Shown: piece after piece, positions 1 through 11,347 of the stretch | Position numbering within the stretch: the stretch's first letter is position 1 | Layout: the number at the start of each line of letters is the position of its first letter | Source: Reticulascus tulasneorum | Taxonomy: Eukaryota > Ascomycota > Sordariomycetes > Glomerellales > Reticulascaceae | DNA: 64,000 nt | NCBI GenBank assembly: GCA_001557505.1 | Contig: LSAX01000006.1 | Location: 744,001-808,000 of the forward strand | Reading direction: 5' to 3' | Program-made: the position numbers and the translations under genes | Notes under the pieces: model-generated | Seen by the model: only the letters and a program-made list of their open reading frames with translations | Database searches by the model: none | Told to the model about the DNA's origin: nothing

Positions 1-358
1 AAAGGGTCAAATAAATGTTCTTTCCTTGGCTTCCAGCTATTCGACCTCGTGAGTAACCGTTCTCCGGTGACGCGCTGCTCAAATGGTCTGATCCTGACCG
101 TTACATCACTGGCGGATTTGGAAGGGTATTGAAAGATTAGCTGCCGGCTTGACGGGGACTAAATTAGCGAGTTCTGCGCCACGGCCCGAGGTGTGCTTGG
201 CGCAATTCATACCATGCTCGTTATCACGCAGGTGACATGCGACCTTGCCGCGCTCCCCTTTCCACATAAACAAAGATGAGGAACGCTCTCATCCTGAGCT
301 CTCTGAACCTCCACGAGCTGTATTCCACCGCCTCTCTTCATCCCGATTTCCCTTCGCA
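1..358. other. Intergenic, left edge
   Basis: No coding frame with protein-like composition is visible. The last 100 bases are CT-rich and probably form the promoter and 5' leader of the gene starting at 359. Confidence 0.4.
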
Positions 359-1207
359 ATGCACCATTTCGCCTGGGCCCTGTCGCTATTTGCCCTGACC
401 CGACAGGTTGGTGCACAGCAAACGATGCTACCTGCATCCACAGTCGAGCTCGACCTTATGTTTCCTGTTAATGGTAGTATCTACCAGCCTGTCTACCCCT
501 TCCCTATTGCCTTCGCCCTTCGCAATGCCGGTGCCGCCTGGAATTACACCTTGAGCTTCCACTGGGTGATGTTCCCAACCAGCAAGGGAATGGTAGCCAC
601 TTTTCACCGGGGGACTTGGGATTACCCTCTCAGCAACCTAAAGACCAACGACTTTGAGATCCCGCCACCTGATCGGCATCTTCTCATTGACAGTACTGAT
701 AACTTCGTCAATGGAACGACAGAAGGCAGCATCACACTCCAGTGGTATTACGGCTTTTTTTTACATTGTACCCCTGACGGAAAGACTATCAACGACGGTT
801 TGGACGATTCAGGCATTTACATGCCGATGTCCATCTCTTTCAATCTCAGCCGCGCAGAGAACACGCCACTGCCACATATCCCGGTCGATAACTCATGTCC
901 GCTCGTTGCTGGCGTTGTCGGCATGGCCGGCCTGTCTTTGAACAATGGGTACCAGTGTCCAGTTATTGCAGAGCCCCGACCCGAGGCTGCCCCTTGTGGA
1001 TTTCCTCGGGATGCTTCTGTCGCAGCAAACATCACCGCCCGGATGTTGGAGGCTGCTCGTTGCACCACCGGCTCTTGGCCGGACCCAACAGGGCTAGTCG
1101 GGCGCTGTAACCATGACATGAGCGCTTCAAATCGTCTGTCAGCCGCCACCCTAGCTGCTATGTGGGTTGCACTTGGTTGTGGACTTTTGACCGCCATCGG
1201 TTTATAA
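359..1207 (+). CDS. Secreted DUF7136-type protein, probably GPI-anchored
   Basis: Single-exon gene of 282 residues. An ATG lies in frame further upstream, but the ATG at 359 is preferred because it is followed directly by a signal peptide (MHHFAWALSLFALTRQVGAQ). The mature start, with ELDLMFPVNGSIYQPVYPFP followed by a FALRNAGAAW stretch, matches the fungal DUF7136 family as I remember it. Several N-glycosylation sequons (NGS, NYT, NGT, NLS, NIT) and scattered cysteines fit an extracellular protein. The C-terminus ends in a hydrophobic segment after a small-residue region (SASNRLSAATLAAMW), which looks like a GPI-attachment signal. The molecular function of this family is unknown. Cell-wall or plasma-membrane localisation is inferred from the two terminal signals. 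Confidence 0.8.
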   Translation: MHHFAWALSLFALTRQVGAQQTMLPASTVELDLMFPVNGSIYQPVYPFPIAFALRNAGAAWNYTLSFHWVMFPTSKGMVATFHRGTWDYPLSNLKTNDFEIPPPDRHLLIDSTDNFVNGTTEGSITLQWYYGFFLHCTPDGKTINDGLDDSGIYMPMSISFNLSRAENTPLPHIPVDNSCPLVAGVVGMAGLSLNNGYQCPVIAEPRPEAAPCGFPRDASVAANITARMLEAARCTTGSWPDPTGLVGRCNHDMSASNRLSAATLAAMWVALGCGLLTAIGL

Positions 1208-2065
1208 AGGTTGCATCAATGATACAAGTACTGGTTAGAGTACCACTATGATAGCGCACTTACTAATCCATTTGCAATGATGCCTCATTCTTGTATCTTT
1301 CAACGTAATGATAAAATTGATTCAATCGGGGCTCGTCCTATGTCCTTTGACATCGCGTTTACGACAGGGGCCCGGGAGACCGATGCCTGTCCATGCAACT
1401 CCTACTGGGTGAGCTCCGCGGATTATAGCCAATGCTAAGCATACTGACACAACCTAGCCCGCATTAGCGTCTCTGAGGTCGTATTGGGAATATGGCAGCC
1501 TCTACTTCGTACCCAGCTACGTGAGAACACCCGAGTTGCAGTCAGAAACATTCCGGGAACTGACCGAGGCGATATTTGTGAGGATAGCCTTACCTTGAAA
1601 TCCCTTTGTTGGGCTAAGCCACGATATCGTTGCATCGTATAGTTACATTGTAGCACAGGTTCCTCGGAACAGGGACAAACCACATGGGGTAGCAGTATTG
1701 GCCTCGCTGCCTTGTAAATCGGCATAATCATTGAACGAAGACTGCGGCTCGCACAACGCGACGTGGTGACATGGTTGGGTAGAGCGTTGCCGGGATATAT
1801 CAACCGATGCGCGAGACAATATTGACAGCATTTGACTCATACTGCAGTTATTCCTCAATCTAGGCCCTCGTAGATTCAGATATTCCCGCTTGCATGCACC
1901 AACCGTGGACCAACTTCCATGAGGGACCTCAAGGGGCGACAATGAGCCCACGAGGCGGACTCCGATATAGCTCTCTTCTCATAAACTATTATAATGATAT
2001 TGTTACTCCCTGCTACTCATCCTAGACCCACCGATACATCAAAGATACGTGTGGATTGTGCTAAG
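1208..2065. other. Intergenic
   Basis: No convincing gene. Short frames on both strands lack protein-like composition. The right part is the promoter of the LysM/WSC gene. Confidence 0.4.
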
Positions 2066-4005
2066 ATGCTTTCTTTGACCAAAGCCCTTCCTCTTCTGTC
2101 TCTAGCCCTCAGCGCGGCCGCAGCTGTAGCTCCCAGTCACGTTGAACCTCGTCGCGACTTCGAGCCCAGCTTACCCTTTGACCCCAACACAACTCAATAC
2201 TGCAGTTATTGGTGGGACAATCGTGGCGAGTTTTCGTGTCTGGATCTCATTATCATACTGAATCTATCTCTGGAAGACTTTCTCCGATGGGTAAGACCAT
2301 CACCAAGAATCAGTAGCCGGGCTTGATCTTAAAATGAATCTAACACATATTCACGTTGCAGAACCCTTCACTCACTCCAGAATGCGGGAATTACCAGAAT
2401 GACAGGTCGTACTGCGTGGAGGCCGTCCTGGAACCGCCATCTGGGGGTTACTCTACGACCTCCACTTCCAAACTCTCATCGACATTGTCAACCAAACCCG
2501 GTACCACTACCTCTACTACCTCTCGGTTGAGCACGACCCGCATCGCAACAACTGCAACAACCACAATAGTCACAACTACATCATCGCGCGCCAGCAGTAC
2601 CACAACTACTGGAAATGGAATTCCGACGCCAAGCCCAATCCAACCGGGCATAGTCAACAACTGCAATAAATTCTACTATGTGCAGTCTGGTAACCAATGC
2701 GCCACGATCGCATCTTCTCATGGAATCTCGCTCGCACAGTTCTACTCCTGGAATCCTTCAGTCGGCGAGACGTGTAACACTTTATGGGCTGATGTTTACG
2801 TCTGCGTCGGCATCATCGGTTCTACTCCAACCCCTACATTGCCAAGCAACGGCATCCCGACCCCACAGCCAACGCAGCCCGGCATCGTAGCCAACTGCTA
2901 TAAGTTCTACCTTGCCAAAGTAGGTGATATCTGTGCCAATATTGCGGCCACTCAAGGCACCTCTGTCAGCCAGCTGATCGCATGGAATCCCTCGATTGGG
3001 AGTACCTGTGGTGGACTGTGGGCTGGAACTTACATCTGTGTTGGTGCCAGCAGCGCCATCCCTCGCTTCAACTCATATGGATGCTATAATGAAGTGGCAA
3101 ATCGCGCTCTTGGCGCGGCAAGCCTCACCGGACAGCCTGCAATGACAGTCGAGGCCTGCGCCATCTTCTGCATCGCCGAACGGGGCCGCTCACTCTTTGG
3201 CGTCCAGTTTGGCGGTGAGTGCTTTTGCGGAGACGTACTTACCGTTGGTAGTGTCAAGGTGCCCGCTGGGCAGTGCGACAAGGCCTGTACAGGCAACCCG
3301 GGCCAGAAGTGTGGTGGCACCAGTCGCCTTAACATCTACGGCTCCTCGTCAACAGCGCCACTCTCTTACAAACACCACGGATGCTATACTGAGGGGACCA
3401 ACACCCGAGCGCTGGGGATCGCAAGCTTTTTCACGGACACCTTGACGGCGGCGCAATGCGCCAACTTCTGCTTGCGTGACCGCGGCGCGAGCAAATTTGG
3501 TCTGCAGTTTGGCCGCGAATGCTGGTGCGGCAACAACCTCGGCATTGGCGCCGTGGCTACTCCTCAGGGGGAGTGTAGCATGCCGTGTGCAGGGGATGCT
3601 TCACAACGGTGCGGCGCTGCCAGCAGACTGAACCTTTACACGAGGGAAATAGATGCGCCGCCTATGAACTTCAGGTACCAGGGTTGCTATACGGAGCTCA
3701 CAAATGGTCGGGCCTTGAGTGGTGGTGAGTGTGTTCTCTGATTTGTTTGACTTGGTGTCTCTAACCCTTCATCAGCGCAGACAGTGAGCGCGACTGCCAT
3801 GACCGTCGAGCTCTGCGGCAAGTTCTGCATTGACCGCGGCTTTAAAATCTTTGCCGTCCAGTTCGCGTCCGAATGTTACTGCGGCAACACGCGGGCTGCC
3901 GGGTCAGTCCTCGCCGCAGAAGCGCAGTGCAGTATGGCGTGCAAGGGCAATGCTGCGGAGAAGTGTGGCGGGGACGCCCGGATGAACAGCTACATGTGGA
4001 ATTAA
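2066..4005 (+). CDS. Secreted LysM and WSC domain chitin-binding protein
   Basis: Three exons, 2066-2290, 2362-3724 and 3776-4005, give 605 residues. A signal peptide (ending around SAAAAVAPS) starts at the ATG chosen. A first LysM-like module (about 46-98) spans intron 1, and splicing restores FLRWNPSLTPECG. A Thr/Ser-rich linker (about 105-160) follows, then two clear LysM modules (about 174-224 and 252-303, both with the WNPS motif). Three WSC modules follow from residue 311, each with the GCY, CxxFC and CxCG pattern. Intron 2 falls inside WSC3, and its removal gives RALSGAQTVSATAMTVELC, parallel to WSC1 and WSC2. LysM modules bind chitin or N-acetylglucosamine oligomers and WSC modules bind glycans. 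The protein probably works in the wall or apoplast, protecting hyphae or masking chitin. An effector role is inference. Confidence 0.88.
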
Positions 4006-5140
4006 TGACAGTATTGAAATGCCACTCTCCTTAGCATGTACCATCTGCCAACAACTTGTTGCCACATGGTTAAATATACAACGTGAAGAGATATGGAATG
4101 CATGTTCCGCATAGCTCCTGCCTCTCTCAGTGTAGCGACTAAATTAGAATTAAGGTTTGGGGATGCTTTTCTATGGATCTCAACATGGTATAATTATACT
4201 CTTCGTCCCTATTCTTTCTTTCTGATGCCGTAAATAGCGTCAAACTTCTGCCGATTTGATAGCCATATTCTAAGGTTATCCAAGTGTCTTAATGCCCTCT
4301 CATGGAAACCCCCATATTACTTTCCATTTTGCCGAAGGAATTGACGGGCTTGATCCCCCAAATCCGGTTAGGCCATATAAGGTCTATTCCCCAATTCAAG
4401 CCTTGGCTGCTTCATCCTCAACTTCCTGTCAGCCTTGCCAGCTTCACCGTCCGAGGTCTGTGCACATCCAAGGCCGTATGCTGAGGGCGACACTGCAACA
4501 CCAGAACGTCTCAAAATGATGTGTCAATGGAAGGGGGACGGGACTGAAAGGGAACTCGCGGGCCCCTCGCTGGGTGGAAGCCAAACGATAAGTATGCACT
4601 CCAAAGGACACCTAGCTTCAACCTTCACTCAGAGCTCTTTCACGGACCCAAAAGTCACTGATTGTAATCAAACATGGCTTGAGCAACGGTATCTTTTCCA
4701 GAGCAGCTCGTCCAGTTAATGAATTATTCAACCACTTATCTACCTAGCCTGTCTCTTTGTATTGCTACCTAGGTACCTACACGGAATATGCTGCCCTTAC
4801 TCCACGACAGGAATGCGAGGATAGGTAAGGTAGGTAGTTACACAGCGGCTTAGTGGGCCAATCAAAGCCGGCTCATAAGCATGTACCTTTGATTATCATT
4901 ACCCCTCTTTTAAAGTTTCTTTTTTTCCTGTAACCTCTGTGGTTGACTCACCGTCCTCGTCCCCAAACGCAGATTTTGGGGAGGCATCCTTTGTTAAATT
5001 TCTTTTGTTTTTTTCCTCCTTTCTTGAAGCGTCGTGGCTCTGGCAACAACACCACCAGTCTCAAAGGAAACTGACATAAACCAAGCATTAAATGGTTGGG
5101 CTCCTTTCCCGCTCTTCTGAATCATATAAATATTATTGCC
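4006..5140. other. Intergenic with TACCTAGGTA-type motif and pyrimidine-rich promoter
   Basis: The sequence TACCTAGGTACCTAC lies at 4766-4780, with a related GGTAAGGTAGGTAG near 4824-4838. Such TAGGTA motifs are common upstream of genes in Sordariomycetes (recollection). From about 4905 to 5035 the strand is T/C-rich, typical of a fungal core promoter, and serves the kinase-like gene. No gene was seen here. Confidence 0.4.
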
Positions 5141-6190
5141 ATGGTTGATAGCCTGGATCGAGCGGAGGTATCCGACACTGAAGCCCATCTTACAGGCGGC
5201 AGCTCTCGGACTGCGAAGGAAGAAGAGTTTGGTGAGATCATACCGCCGCCGCTGCATTTACTCTTGTCGTCGCTAACTAACACCCCGACCAAAGAGATCC
5301 TAGGGACGGAAAACAGTGGAAATGTGAAAATTGATGGTGTCGAATGCGAAAGCGTCGAAGGACAGCCCAAGCGCGACAGATCGGATTCGGGCAACAAAAT
5401 GGCCAAGAAGCTTAAAACGGATCCAGACATTCAGATCGTAGAACACTGCGAACAATGGGTAGAAAAAGATGACGACTTCGTGTTCGATAAGACCAAGATC
5501 ATCATCCGACAAGGCGATTCCGTCTTCATGGCTACAACGGACAAGATGGAGTCGGGATTGAGAGGGCTGGACGTAGGAGCCCTCGAGCGTATTCGAATCC
5601 CGCCAGAGAACTTCTGCCCGGAGTTCAAAGAAGGCCTTACTCAGATTTCAGTCCCTTACCCTGGTGACATATATGTCAAGAGACCTAGACTTATTTCTTG
5701 GCACCCCAAAGACGGATGCAGCATCGCTGCTCTTGTCTTGCAGGAAGCTGAAGTGTGCGAGACTCTCAAGAAGCATCCGCACCCTAACATTGCGCAGTAT
5801 CATGGCTGCCTCGTCGAAGATGGCATAATCACCGGACTTTGCTTCACAAAGTACGAATCGAGCCTCGAGGAAGCACTCACGGAAAGGAACGCCATTACGA
5901 TGGCTGAAAAGATTGCATACTCCAAGGCCATCGAAGGAGGCATTTGCCACCTACATCAGCTCGGACTAGCACACAACGACATCAATCCGTCCAACATTAT
6001 GATGGATGCTAGAAAACCTGTCATCATAGACTTTGATTCTTCTAGGCCCATTGGAGAGAAACTCGGCACCAAGGTTGGGACATTCGAGTGGGAGTTGGAG
6101 GGTGCAGAGTTCTCTGAGGCTGAGAACGACTTCTACGGGCTGAGGCAGATCCAGGATAGGGTTCTTCATTTCAAGCCAGAACCGATATAA
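5141..6190 (+). CDS. Protein kinase-like protein
   Basis: Single-exon gene of 349 residues, started at the first ATG (MVDSLDRAEVSD). The first 110 residues are low-complexity and charged, with a possible nuclear signal (KMAKKLK). The C-terminal half is kinase-like. LQEAEVCETLKKHPHPNIAQ resembles the alpha-C region, HNDINPSNIM (H278, D280, N285) is the catalytic loop, and VIIDFDSS (D297) takes the place of the DFG motif. The catalytic HND replaces HRD and DFD replaces DFG. This matches a fungal-specific kinase-like family whose substrates are unknown. No obvious APE motif and only a short C-lobe follow, so activity is uncertain. It could be a pseudokinase. Confidence 0.7.
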   Translation: MVDSLDRAEVSDTEAHLTGGSSRTAKEEEFGEIIPPPLHLLLSSLTNTPTKEILGTENSGNVKIDGVECESVEGQPKRDRSDSGNKMAKKLKTDPDIQIVEHCEQWVEKDDDFVFDKTKIIIRQGDSVFMATTDKMESGLRGLDVGALERIRIPPENFCPEFKEGLTQISVPYPGDIYVKRPRLISWHPKDGCSIAALVLQEAEVCETLKKHPHPNIAQYHGCLVEDGIITGLCFTKYESSLEEALTERNAITMAEKIAYSKAIEGGICHLHQLGLAHNDINPSNIMMDARKPVIIDFDSSRPIGEKLGTKVGTFEWELEGAEFSEAENDFYGLRQIQDRVLHFKPEPI

Positions 6191-6415
6191 TCTCGATATT
6201 TGGTTGTGCTACAGCCCTAGCTCAGCACCGCGTAGTCACGGAGCTCGGAATAGTGATAGACCTATCCGTAAAGTAGCGAGATAACAACTTCCCGTGTGCC
6301 TTAGAGCTACATTCCATTCATCCGACTCGGCGACTAGACTTTGAAATACTGCCTTAGGCGACATTAGACATGCACCAACCATAAGCTGGTATGGGCGTAA
6401 CTTACAGTCCCAGAA

Positions 6416-6577
6416 CTAGACTTCGCAGTCGCAGGCTTCCTTGCCGAAGTCGACAGAATATTTGCACGCCACGCCATGGCAATCTCTAGATTTGTAGCGG
6501 TAAGTGGTACCGTCCGTTCGTCTTCCTGTCGCCCAGCGACAATGATCCACCGGGACGATGATCTCGGCTACAGCCAT
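6416..6577 (-). CDS. Possible small cysteine-rich peptide, 53 residues
   Basis: A 53-codon frame on the minus strand starts with MAVAEIIVPVDHCRW and ends with KEACDCEV before a TAG stop. It has five cysteines (positions 13, 33, 38, 49, 51) and several basic residues. The A/C-rich sequence directly upstream of its ATG resembles a fungal 5' leader. No signal peptide is present, so if it is secreted an upstream exon must supply one. I do not recognise the family. It could be a chance frame, and only the cysteine spacing and the leader argue for a gene. Confidence 0.35.
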   Translation of the reverse strand: MAVAEIIVPVDHCRWATGRRTDGTTYRYKSRDCHGVACKYSVDFGKEACDCEV

Positions 6578-8075
6578 GACTTGGTTATGAACTGCACGAT
6601 TTGAGAATGGATTGTGACGTTTCTTGTTTGGTGATTTCCTAATGAATAAATTCAGTTCACTAACTCCCTTGATATGATATCATAAAGGCGTCGGGCTGTC
6701 TGGAGAGAGAAATCATGGAGTCAGAAAGGGAGTGCAGCTTGGTTACTATTGTTAAATAATGCCAGATGAGGCTCTTCTCAAATCACCCGGTCGTGAACCA
6801 AAGCCTTATCAAAGGAGCCCAACACCTCTCTAGATGCAAACAGGGTGGTACAACATAAATCCTTCGGTCCGACTGACCTGCACGCTTGAACTGATAGGCG
6901 GGATTCCGCTTACATTATGAAGGCTCAGAGGGTCATTGCACATCTCATACAACTCTTGCTACATTATTGGCGCGGGCGCACCCTCCAGGAAATGTAGTTC
7001 AAGTGGTGTAGGAGGTTGAGGCTCAGGGCTGGACCCGCACTCAAACAAGGTAGTTGCCAGGATATTCTACGTTAACGAGCGCTAATCACATAGCTGGGAG
7101 ATAGGAGGCACTATTTGACGCCTCGAATCTATCAAAACTTTGTGCCGACTTGCGAATACAAGCAAAGAGCTAGTTGAAATGTCGTGCAAAGCTTCAAGTA
7201 CAAATTCGCACCCATGTCCATACTTGCGGCTCCCAGGCGATGGCAGCAGGGTACGGACTCATGTCGAAGGACTGTGGCCCTACACAAGATATGGCACACC
7301 CACAGATTAGAGAGTAGTATTATTCAAAGACCCCTCATCAGAAGGAACCAATGCGATTGTGATTCATATAAGAAAACCTCGAATAATCATTCCCAATTAG
7401 CCGATGTCCAGCAGGCTGCAGGCTTCTGCTTTGCCAAGGAATGAATCATTGATTAGACATCACTGCTTACAAATCAGGCTACAGGGACGCAAGTTCAACA
7501 GGCCTAACAGCAGACAAATCCACCCTCCCGAGAGAGAGACAATTGGCCCGCCCATTACTGGTGGTTGTGTTGCACCACTGATGGTTGGGTTTCTTGCAGG
7601 GTACATTCGTGCACAACGGGCTGTTGAAACTGTAGAAACCAAAGTAAAAGTCAACATTGCGAAGCGGGGTCCGTTTGCTGCCAGATACGGCGGTTTCTGT
7701 CATTTCCTAATGTCTTCGGGCCTCCTAAGACGTCCGCCAAGCCATATCGTCAGGTACCCTGATGTACCAGCCACACGATGAGCCGCAGCCTTGTTGCAAC
7801 AGGTTGAATACCGAAACGGCTACCTTTGGTATGCATTTTAGTAACATATTTATTTCTCTGATATGCCGTCGGATTGCTTCGAAACGCGGCCTGTAATGTG
7901 GTGCTTGGATGCCTTTTGTACTATTAATGTAGAATATTTGGATTATGTAGTTGCCAGTGGCGTTCTCAAATACACTTGTCTTTAGGACCTTACTGTTTTG
8001 GTATAGCTGTGATAATTCTGGCCGCCAGGGCTACTCTGATCACATCCAACAGTTCCGATGCAGCAACGGATAGGG
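6578..8075. other. Intergenic, 1.5 kb
   Basis: No gene supported. Frames on the plus strand around 7184-7781 have basic, low-complexity composition and no domain that I recognise. The right end holds the 3' flank of the peroxidase gene. Confidence 0.4.
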
Positions 8076-8989
8076 TTAGAATGACTTAATCTGTGGCAAG
8101 GCGGCGGCGGCGGCGGTTGCAGGTGAGCTCAACACTCGACCGATCATGGCCTCGATATCAACAGCCAATATGGCGTTGCTCGGCTTCACAAACCCTTCTT
8201 CGTATGGAATGCGTTCTTGCTCTACATCCAGAAGGTTAGTTTGCTCACCCACTCGTCGCAAACAAATCCCCGAGCACAACAACACAATGTCCCACAAAAC
8301 TTACCAAATATAGTCCTAAGAAACTGAACGCTGGCATTTCCTTCGACGCGATCCCCAAACACAAGCAAGTATAGTGCCGTCTCCCCTATGCTATTCATGG
8401 TGTTCGATTCATTAAGCACGAATTGCGGGTTGACAGCTTGTGCAGCGGCAATACGGTCGACCCGGACCTTGGCGGCTTGGTCGATGCTGACAGTGGGTCC
8501 GGTAAATGTGGAGACGACGGTATTCCAGACGTCCTGGTTGAAGCGTAGATTATCACTGAAGAATACGTCGTTTCGACTGAGACTACCATCATGCTCGAGG
8601 GCGACATTGTGCTTCAGCGTGTCGACAAGATTGAAGGAGCCATCGAGGTTGCCAGCTGTAGATAGGGCAGCTGCTGTGGGGGCCTCAAGGGCGCCTCGTT
8701 CGAAATTGAACGACTCTTCGAAGCCAGCCTCGAGGAGTTCGCGCGTTATAGAACGGCCGTCTCGAGGAAGGAAGCCATGGTTTGCGAGTGCATTGAGCCA
8801 AGGACAGGGAGAGCGGCCTTGGAATAGAACTAGTTAGTTAATGTGTAGGTTACTGAATGTGGGTTTGCTCTACTGACTATCTGACTGGCCTGGGGCTATA
8901 AATTCTCTGCCCGGTGGAGGCCCGCCTTGCGCGAGGACTCCGACAACAACAAGGCACGAAACTGAGAGGAAGAAGTAAACCTGCTGCAT
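8076..8989 (-). CDS. Secreted heme-thiolate peroxidase (chloroperoxidase/UPO type)
   Basis: Exons 8989-8878, 8817-8305 and 8221-8076 give 256 residues, the size of the short peroxygenase group. The signal peptide is MQQVYFFLSVSCLVVVGVLA. Splicing intron 1 creates SDSRSPCPWLNALANHGFLP, the hallmark of peroxidase family 2. C42 in its PCP motif is the predicted axial heme thiolate ligand. The EHDGSLSR motif holds the predicted metal-binding and acid-base region. Intron 1 uses a GTCAGT donor. The C-terminus carries a short alanine run encoded by repeated GCC codons. These enzymes use H2O2 to halogenate, peroxidise or insert oxygen into organic substrates outside the cell. The natural substrate cannot be read from sequence. 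Confidence 0.85.
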
Positions 8990-9882
8990 GGCGGCGACAA
9001 CTCGACTAAGACACGGACTGTGAGAAAATAGCTGAACGAATGTAAACTGAGCGATACCAGCACTCATAAGGACCCAAAATAAAAATAGCAGTCGAGGTGC
9101 GGACCAGACAAAACCTCGGAGCGAGTGCGGTAGATTATAGAGAGCATCACTCGAAAATTTTCGGGTCGAGAGCAACGAGAGGGTTGTTATATAGCAGCAT
9201 ATTCCATGATCGCTCACAAATATACGAAGGATTATGATGAGTTACACAATTCTACTTCTGGCTGGCCGGGCCCATGCAACCACGCGGCGGGGGTATGTGC
9301 GGATCTCTAGTCAACTATTCCAAGCCTAGGGTACGCTAAGGACTGGCGCTTTTTTGCTAGGGTCTTGGCGTGGAGAGTGATTGATCAGCTGAGACCAGAT
9401 GGCTGAGCTTACGAATTGGGGGATGTTGAGTGGACGATCACCGCCTTGCATCATGTATGTAGGTGCTGCTTACTGGGACTGAAATCTTTTTTGTTTCAGG
9501 ACATCCTACATTGTCGATATCCCTAATTCGATCGTCCGTGAGTGATTGATCACCAGTGAGTCTCTTGGCAGGACTGCACTCTTTGTACAATCCTTCGGCA
9601 AACATTCATTCTAGCACGTCCATGCTGCCATGTGTCGAACGAACATGATAATCTCCTGCCAGCAATCTCCTGCCATGAAATGACAGGACCACACTTACTA
9701 TTCTTGTGAGATATCATAGAAGCGTTGTTATAAGAATCGAGTGCTGTTGGTACTACCCGGCGTGGCCAGTTGATGGGATGACCATGGGTAAGCTGCGACG
9801 ACAGAGGCTCATCGCTGGCGGCGGCAAAGAAATCAATGAATAAATACTAATTAACGCTTTATGTGACAGTCTAAACCCCTGA
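8990..9882. other. Intergenic
   Basis: Upstream region of the peroxidase gene and 3' flank of the surface-protein gene. No gene was seen. Confidence 0.4.
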
Positions 9883-11347
9883 CTACCGGTGATATCCGTC
9901 CCCCTGCTGCTGAACATCATCTCTCGCCTGCCCCTGTTGCCATTCCTGGGTACGCCCCGGAGCGGTATCTATTTCGTGCACTGTTTGGGTAGGTAGTTCT
10001 GCCGGCGGCGTCCATTGCTGGTGAAAGCTTGGATGTGACGCCATGTCTGGGCTAGCCATCTGGGAATTCCGATCCATCTGATTTTGATACGTCGTGTTGG
10101 TAATCTCGGAAGCCGGATGGCCAGTGGAATAATACGACATGTGCGGGTCTTTCATGGAATGTGGTGATGCCTGATCGAATGTCGGAGATAGCTGCTGTTG
10201 ATTCCATGCTGACGCCGGCCCATCTGCTGTGGGAGGGGGCGACTTGCGTCGTTTCTTGAGGAAGAACACCAGCGCGATGACAGCGAGGAGAACGACAGCT
10301 GCACCTCCAATTGCGACACCCGCGATCCCACCAACGCTCAAAGTATTGGATGATGATGCTGGTGGTGGGGTGGAGGATGACGATGGTGAGGAGGTTGTTG
10401 TGGAGGAAGCACCCGCAGACACCGACGCCGTCGCTGTGGCAGTCGCGTAAATCGTGGTTGGGTTACTGCTTGGGATTGCATTGGCAGTCAAGTTTACGTA
10501 CGCGTCGCAGTCGCTCACTGGTGCCGCAAGTGGACACGTCGGGTTCTGGCACAAGCTCAGCAGCTGAGGGCCTGACGCAGGATTGAATGTGACTGGCGGT
10601 GCGCAGCGGACGTTGTACAGACTGTTCAGTCGCGTGCGCAATGTCTCGGCGTCTTGAACAGAGAAGCCGAAGTGAATCGTTGCTTGAGTGAGCTGGAAGA
10701 TGAAGTACCCGAGTTGGTTGTATTCCAGATTCATGAACTTGTGTGCGTAGGCCAGGCCGACTGGACCGTCCCTGTTTGGCAGAGGTGGAAACGGACGAGT
10801 GCAGCCGAAGGCTCGACTAAAAGCGACGAAGAAATTACCAAAGAGATGACTACAGCAGCGTTCTTTATTAGTATGATACTCTCACGAGACTGTGGCTGGT
10901 CCATGGCAAGTGGTCTTACTGTTGATTCGAATCGTTGGCTAGAAGAAGGGTCTCTGTCTCGCCGGTCAAGAAAGCAGAAAGAGGAGCTGGACCACCTTCG
11001 TCTAGCCAGTTGATGCCAATGGGTGCGTTATTGACATTTGTCGAAGCCTTTGATCCATTGAACCACGGCAGTAAGTCGATATCTTCGCCTCCGAACGTCC
11101 CAGGCCGTAGGATTCCTGTCATCTCGGACGAGACATTTGTCAGGTTGGTTCCTCCTTCGAAGGCGAGAGCCACGATGTGCTTCACAAGGTTCTGCTGTGT
11201 GTCGCTGCTGTTCGTCCCATAAAGGGCCTCAGCGTAATAATCACATACCGATGCATTACTAGGCCGCTGGGCGAGACTCAATCCGACGAAGAGGGCGAGC
11301 AGAGACGTGATCATGGTCGAGAAGTGAAGTCTTTTTGATTTCGCCAT
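9883..11347 (-). CDS. Single-pass plasma-membrane protein with Ser/Thr stalk
   Basis: Exons 11347-10920 and 10771-9883 give 438 residues. The signal peptide (MITSLLALFVGLSLAQ) begins at an internal Met 11 codons after the first ATG, so either start is possible. A cysteine-containing extracellular domain of about 230 residues with many N-glycosylation sites is followed by a Ser/Thr/Pro stalk and a transmembrane helix (GVAIGGAAVVLLAVIALVFF). A basic stop-transfer (KKRRK) and a cytosolic tail rich in Gln, Pro and Ser come next. This layout is shared by fungal wall-stress sensors, but I see no WSC or Mid2 domain. The ectodomain family is known to me only as conserved fungal of unknown function. 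Confidence 0.75.

Noticed and set aside
1643..1951. Minus-strand frame of 102 codons
   Set aside because: Overlapping frames in several phases, no conserved features; treated as chance.
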